Of a stretch of DNA of 6,778 bases, positions 4,829 through 6,778 are shown piece by piece. A program made the position numbers and the translations under genes. The stretch covers positions 1 through 6,778 of the forward strand of contig JAUQQB010000155.1 in assembly GCA_030550075.1 (NCBI GenBank), in the 5' to 3' direction. The notes below the pieces were generated by a model. That model was not told the origin of the DNA and searched no databases. It was given only the letters and a program-made list of their open reading frames with translations. Origin of the DNA: Chloroflexota bacterium. Lineage in GTDB: Bacteria > Chloroflexota > Anaerolineae > Thermoflexales > Thermoflexaceae. The first letter of the stretch is position 1. Every line of letters begins with the position of its first letter.

Positions 4829-6778
4829 TTATTCCCCCGCCTCCTGCGATGCCATGACCCTCATACCTTCAGCGGGTGTCCACGCCGGGATCGGTTCCAG
4901 ATCCACGACGTGCAGATCCGCCCGAATTTCGTTCACGGTGCCGTCCTCGTAGGTGATCGTTGTCTCGAAGTGGACTTCACGGGCTGAGGGGTTATAGAGG
5001 GCCTGAACAATGGGATGATAGCGTTGCATCAGGAAGGCCCGGCGGAGCTTGCGGGTGCGCGTAAGTTCTTGATCGTCCGCATCAAATTCTTTGAATAAGT
5101 TCACAAAGCGGACAATTCGAGCAGGCTCGGGCAGGCTCTGGTTCACCCGGCGGATTTGGCTGGCGACCAGGTCGTAGACCTCCGGCTTCTGGGAGAGCTC
5201 CTGATAGCTGGTGTAAGGAATGCGCCGGGCCTCTGCCCATCGCCCGACCACATGGTAGTCAATGCAGATCACGGCCGTGACATAAGGCAGCTCGTGGCCG
5301 ACGACCCACGCGTCCTTGATATAGGGGCTGAACTTCAGGCGTGTCTCAATGTATTGTGGCGAGAAGGGTCGCCCATCCCGGAGCGTCATCACATCCTTCG
5401 AGCGATCGAAGACCACCAGGTGGCCGTCCTCGTCCATGAACCCTCGATCTCCGGAGTGCAACCACCCATCCCGCAACGTCTCTGCGGTCGCTTCGGGGTT
5501 CTTGTAATACCCCTGGAACACGCATGGGCTGCGGGAGAGGATCTCTCCGTCTGGGGCAATGCGGACCTCAGTCTCCGGAATCGGCTTGCCGACCGTATCG
5601 AACTTAATGTCCTCATCCCGGTGAAGCACCGAGATCCCGGCGATCTCTGTCTGACCATAGATCTGTTTGAGGTTCACGCCCAGGGCGTGATAGAAGCGGA
5701 AATGATCCGGCCCCATAGCGGCCCCGCCAGTGTAAGCATAACGCACCCGGGCCAACCCCAAGCGATCCCGGACCGGACGGAAAACCAGCCAGTAGGCCAG
5801 CCATCCCAGCAGCTGCTCCCACAGGGTAGGCTCTTGCTTGGCGAACTTTCGATCCGCCAGTCGATATCCGATCGCCATCCCCTGCTCGAAGATCTTTCGC
5901 TTCAACCATGTGGAATCTGCATGCATAACCTGGATCGTACGAACCATCTGCTCCCACACGCGGGGTGGGGAGAAAATGATATGGGGAGCAATTTCCCGCA
6001 GGTCATGCCACGCGGTCTCCGGCTCCTCCGGGAAATTGATGGTGAACCCGGCCAGGATCCCGCTGGAGACCGACATCATCTGCTCGCCGATCCAGGCAAA
6101 GGGGAGGAAAGAGACAAATTCATCGTCCTCGTAATAGGGGTCGACCCGCATCAGGTTCTGGCCCATCTTCAGGAGGTTGTAGTGAGAGAGGAGGGCCCCC
6201 TTGGGTTTCCCGGTGGTTCCCGAAGTGTAGAAGAGCAGGGCGATGTCGTCTCCGTGACCCTGGTCTACCATTTCATCGAACAGGTTTGGATGCTCCTGTC
6301 CAACCTCCCGGCCCAGCCGCATGACCTCCGTCAGGGGCATCAACATGGAGTCCTGATAATTTCGCATCCCTTTAGGATCGTCCCAGAGGATCCACGCGAC
6401 CTTTGGGCAACGATGCCGGACCGCCAGGATTTTGTCAACCTCCTCCTGGGTTTCACAGATTACAAAGCGGGCGTCGCTGTGATCCAGGATGTAAGCGATC
6501 TCGTCAGGCAGGCTGTCCTGGTAAAGCCAGACAGCGATCCCACCCACACACAATGTGGCCATTTCTGCCCACAAGCCCTCAGGCCGGTTATCGCCGATCA
6601 GGGCCACTTTATCGCCCCGGCGCAGGCTCAGCTGGTGGAAGCCTAATGCAAGGGCCTTGACCCGCTCCATGTAATCGGTCCATGTGTAGGAACGCCAGAT
6701 CCCGAACTCCTTCTCCCGCATGGCGACCTTGCGGTCGCCGTATTCCCGGGCTGTGCGGACCAGCTGCTTGGGAATGGT
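4829..6778 (-). CDS. Long-chain-type acyl-CoA synthetase (AMP-forming), 5' end beyond the window
   Basis: This is an AMP-forming acyl-CoA ligase of the ANL superfamily: carboxylate + ATP + CoA gives acyl-CoA + AMP + PPi. There are 649 codons visible. The frame stays open through the right edge and reads IPKQLVRTAREYGDR before the first internal ATG at 6721, a normal N-terminus for the family, so the true start lies just outside. Counting from that Met: RRGDKVALIGDNRPEG at 34-49; the phosphate loop YTSGTTGKPKG at 165-175; YGQTE at 355-359; the ribose-binding Asp425 in SGDRG; the hinge region DRSKD at 439-443; and the adenylation lysine Lys558 in RTRKLRR. About 70 residues follow that lysine, including the strand-like YEDGTVNEIRADLHVVDL. 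All key residues are present, so it should be active. The size and GDNRPEG region match long-chain fatty acid ligases, but relatives next to Liv transporters may act on other acids. It is likely the first visible gene of the operon and supplies acyl-CoA in the cytoplasm. Confidence 0.95.
   Translation of the reverse strand, partial: TIPKQLVRTAREYGDRKVAMREKEFGIWRSYTWTDYMERVKALALGFHQLSLRRGDKVALIGDNRPEGLWAEMATLCVGGIAVWLYQDSLPDEIAYILDHSDARFVICETQEEVDKILAVRHRCPKVAWILWDDPKGMRNYQDSMLMPLTEVMRLGREVGQEHPNLFDEMVDQGHGDDIALLFYTSGTTGKPKGALLSHYNLLKMGQNLMRVDPYYEDDEFVSFLPFAWIGEQMMSVSSGILAGFTINFPEEPETAWHDLREIAPHIIFSPPRVWEQMVRTIQVMHADSTWLKRKIFEQGMAIGYRLADRKFAKQEPTLWEQLLGWLAYWLVFRPVRDRLGLARVRYAYTGGAAMGPDHFRFYHALGVNLKQIYGQTEIAGISVLHRDEDIKFDTVGKPIPETEVRIAPDGEILSRSPCVFQGYYKNPEATAETLRDGWLHSGDRGFMDEDGHLVVFDRSKDVMTLRDGRPFSPQYIETRLKFSPYIKDAWVVGHELPYVTAVICIDYHVVGRWAEARRIPYTSYQELSQKPEVYDLVASQIRRVNQSLPEPARIVRFVNLFKEFDADDQELTRTRKLRRAFLMQRYHPIVQALYNPSAREVHFETTITYEDGTVNEIRADLHVVDLEPIPAWTPAEGMRVMASQEAGE

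Noticed and set aside
5156..6646. A 496-codon open frame on the plus strand opposite the synthetase gene
   Set aside because: It lies wholly antisense to a clearly conserved enzyme gene, its translation shows no recognisable domain and is rich in the residues expected from reading GC-rich codons backwards, and I see no ribosome site or promoter for it.
6719..6721. ATG at 6721 as the true start of the synthetase
   Set aside because: The upstream in-frame codons to the window edge read as a typical synthetase N-terminus, so the gene begins outside the window.
1..6778. CRISPR arrays, insertion sequences, tRNA or rRNA genes, toxin-antitoxin or phage-defence genes
   Set aside because: No direct-repeat arrays, transposase motifs, cloverleaf-like segments or small defence-type genes were seen; nearly all of the window is accounted for by six conserved metabolic and transport genes.

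Overview
The window holds six protein genes, all on the minus strand and packed head to tail. Read in the direction of transcription (high to low coordinates) they are: a long-chain-type acyl-CoA synthetase whose start lies beyond the right edge; an enoyl-CoA hydratase/isomerase (crotonase) family protein; the two membrane subunits of a Liv-type (HAAT family) ABC importer, LivH-like and LivM-like; a lipoprotein substrate-binding protein; and a LivF-like ATPase whose C-terminus is cut by the left edge. Spacers, in the same order, are 119, 74, 29, 56 and 11 bases. The set looks like one operon. No gene is convincing on the plus strand; the long plus-strand reading frames are antisense shadows of these genes.

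The layout suggests a module that imports a carboxylic acid and activates it to its CoA thioester. The lipoprotein captures the ligand outside the membrane, LivH/LivM carry it across, LivF and a LivG partner not seen here supply ATP hydrolysis, and the synthetase forms the acyl-CoA. Clusters that mix a Liv-type importer with an AMP-forming acyl-CoA ligase are a known arrangement in bacteria that use fatty, aromatic or other organic acids. The 'branched-chain amino acid' label that homology would give the transporter may therefore be wrong here. The true substrate cannot be read from the sequence.

The least ordinary gene is the crotonase-family protein between the synthetase and the transporter. 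It has the fold and oxyanion-hole motifs, but both glutamates that catalyse hydration in classical enoyl-CoA hydratase are replaced (Gln119 and Gly139). Its central motif recalls the poorly understood ECHDC3 group. It is unlikely to be an ordinary beta-oxidation hydratase.

The non-coding DNA is short but structured. A perfect 12-bp inverted repeat fills most of the spacer between the crotonase gene and livH. A smaller hairpin lies before the binding-protein gene. The 119-base spacer after the synthetase gene holds an operator-like dyad and a small hairpin followed by a short T run.

The organism is a moderately GC-rich bacterium. The binding protein is a predicted lipoprotein, as is usual in single-membrane bacteria, and the general character of the proteins made me think of a Chloroflexota-like lineage. 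That placement is an impression and not a result.
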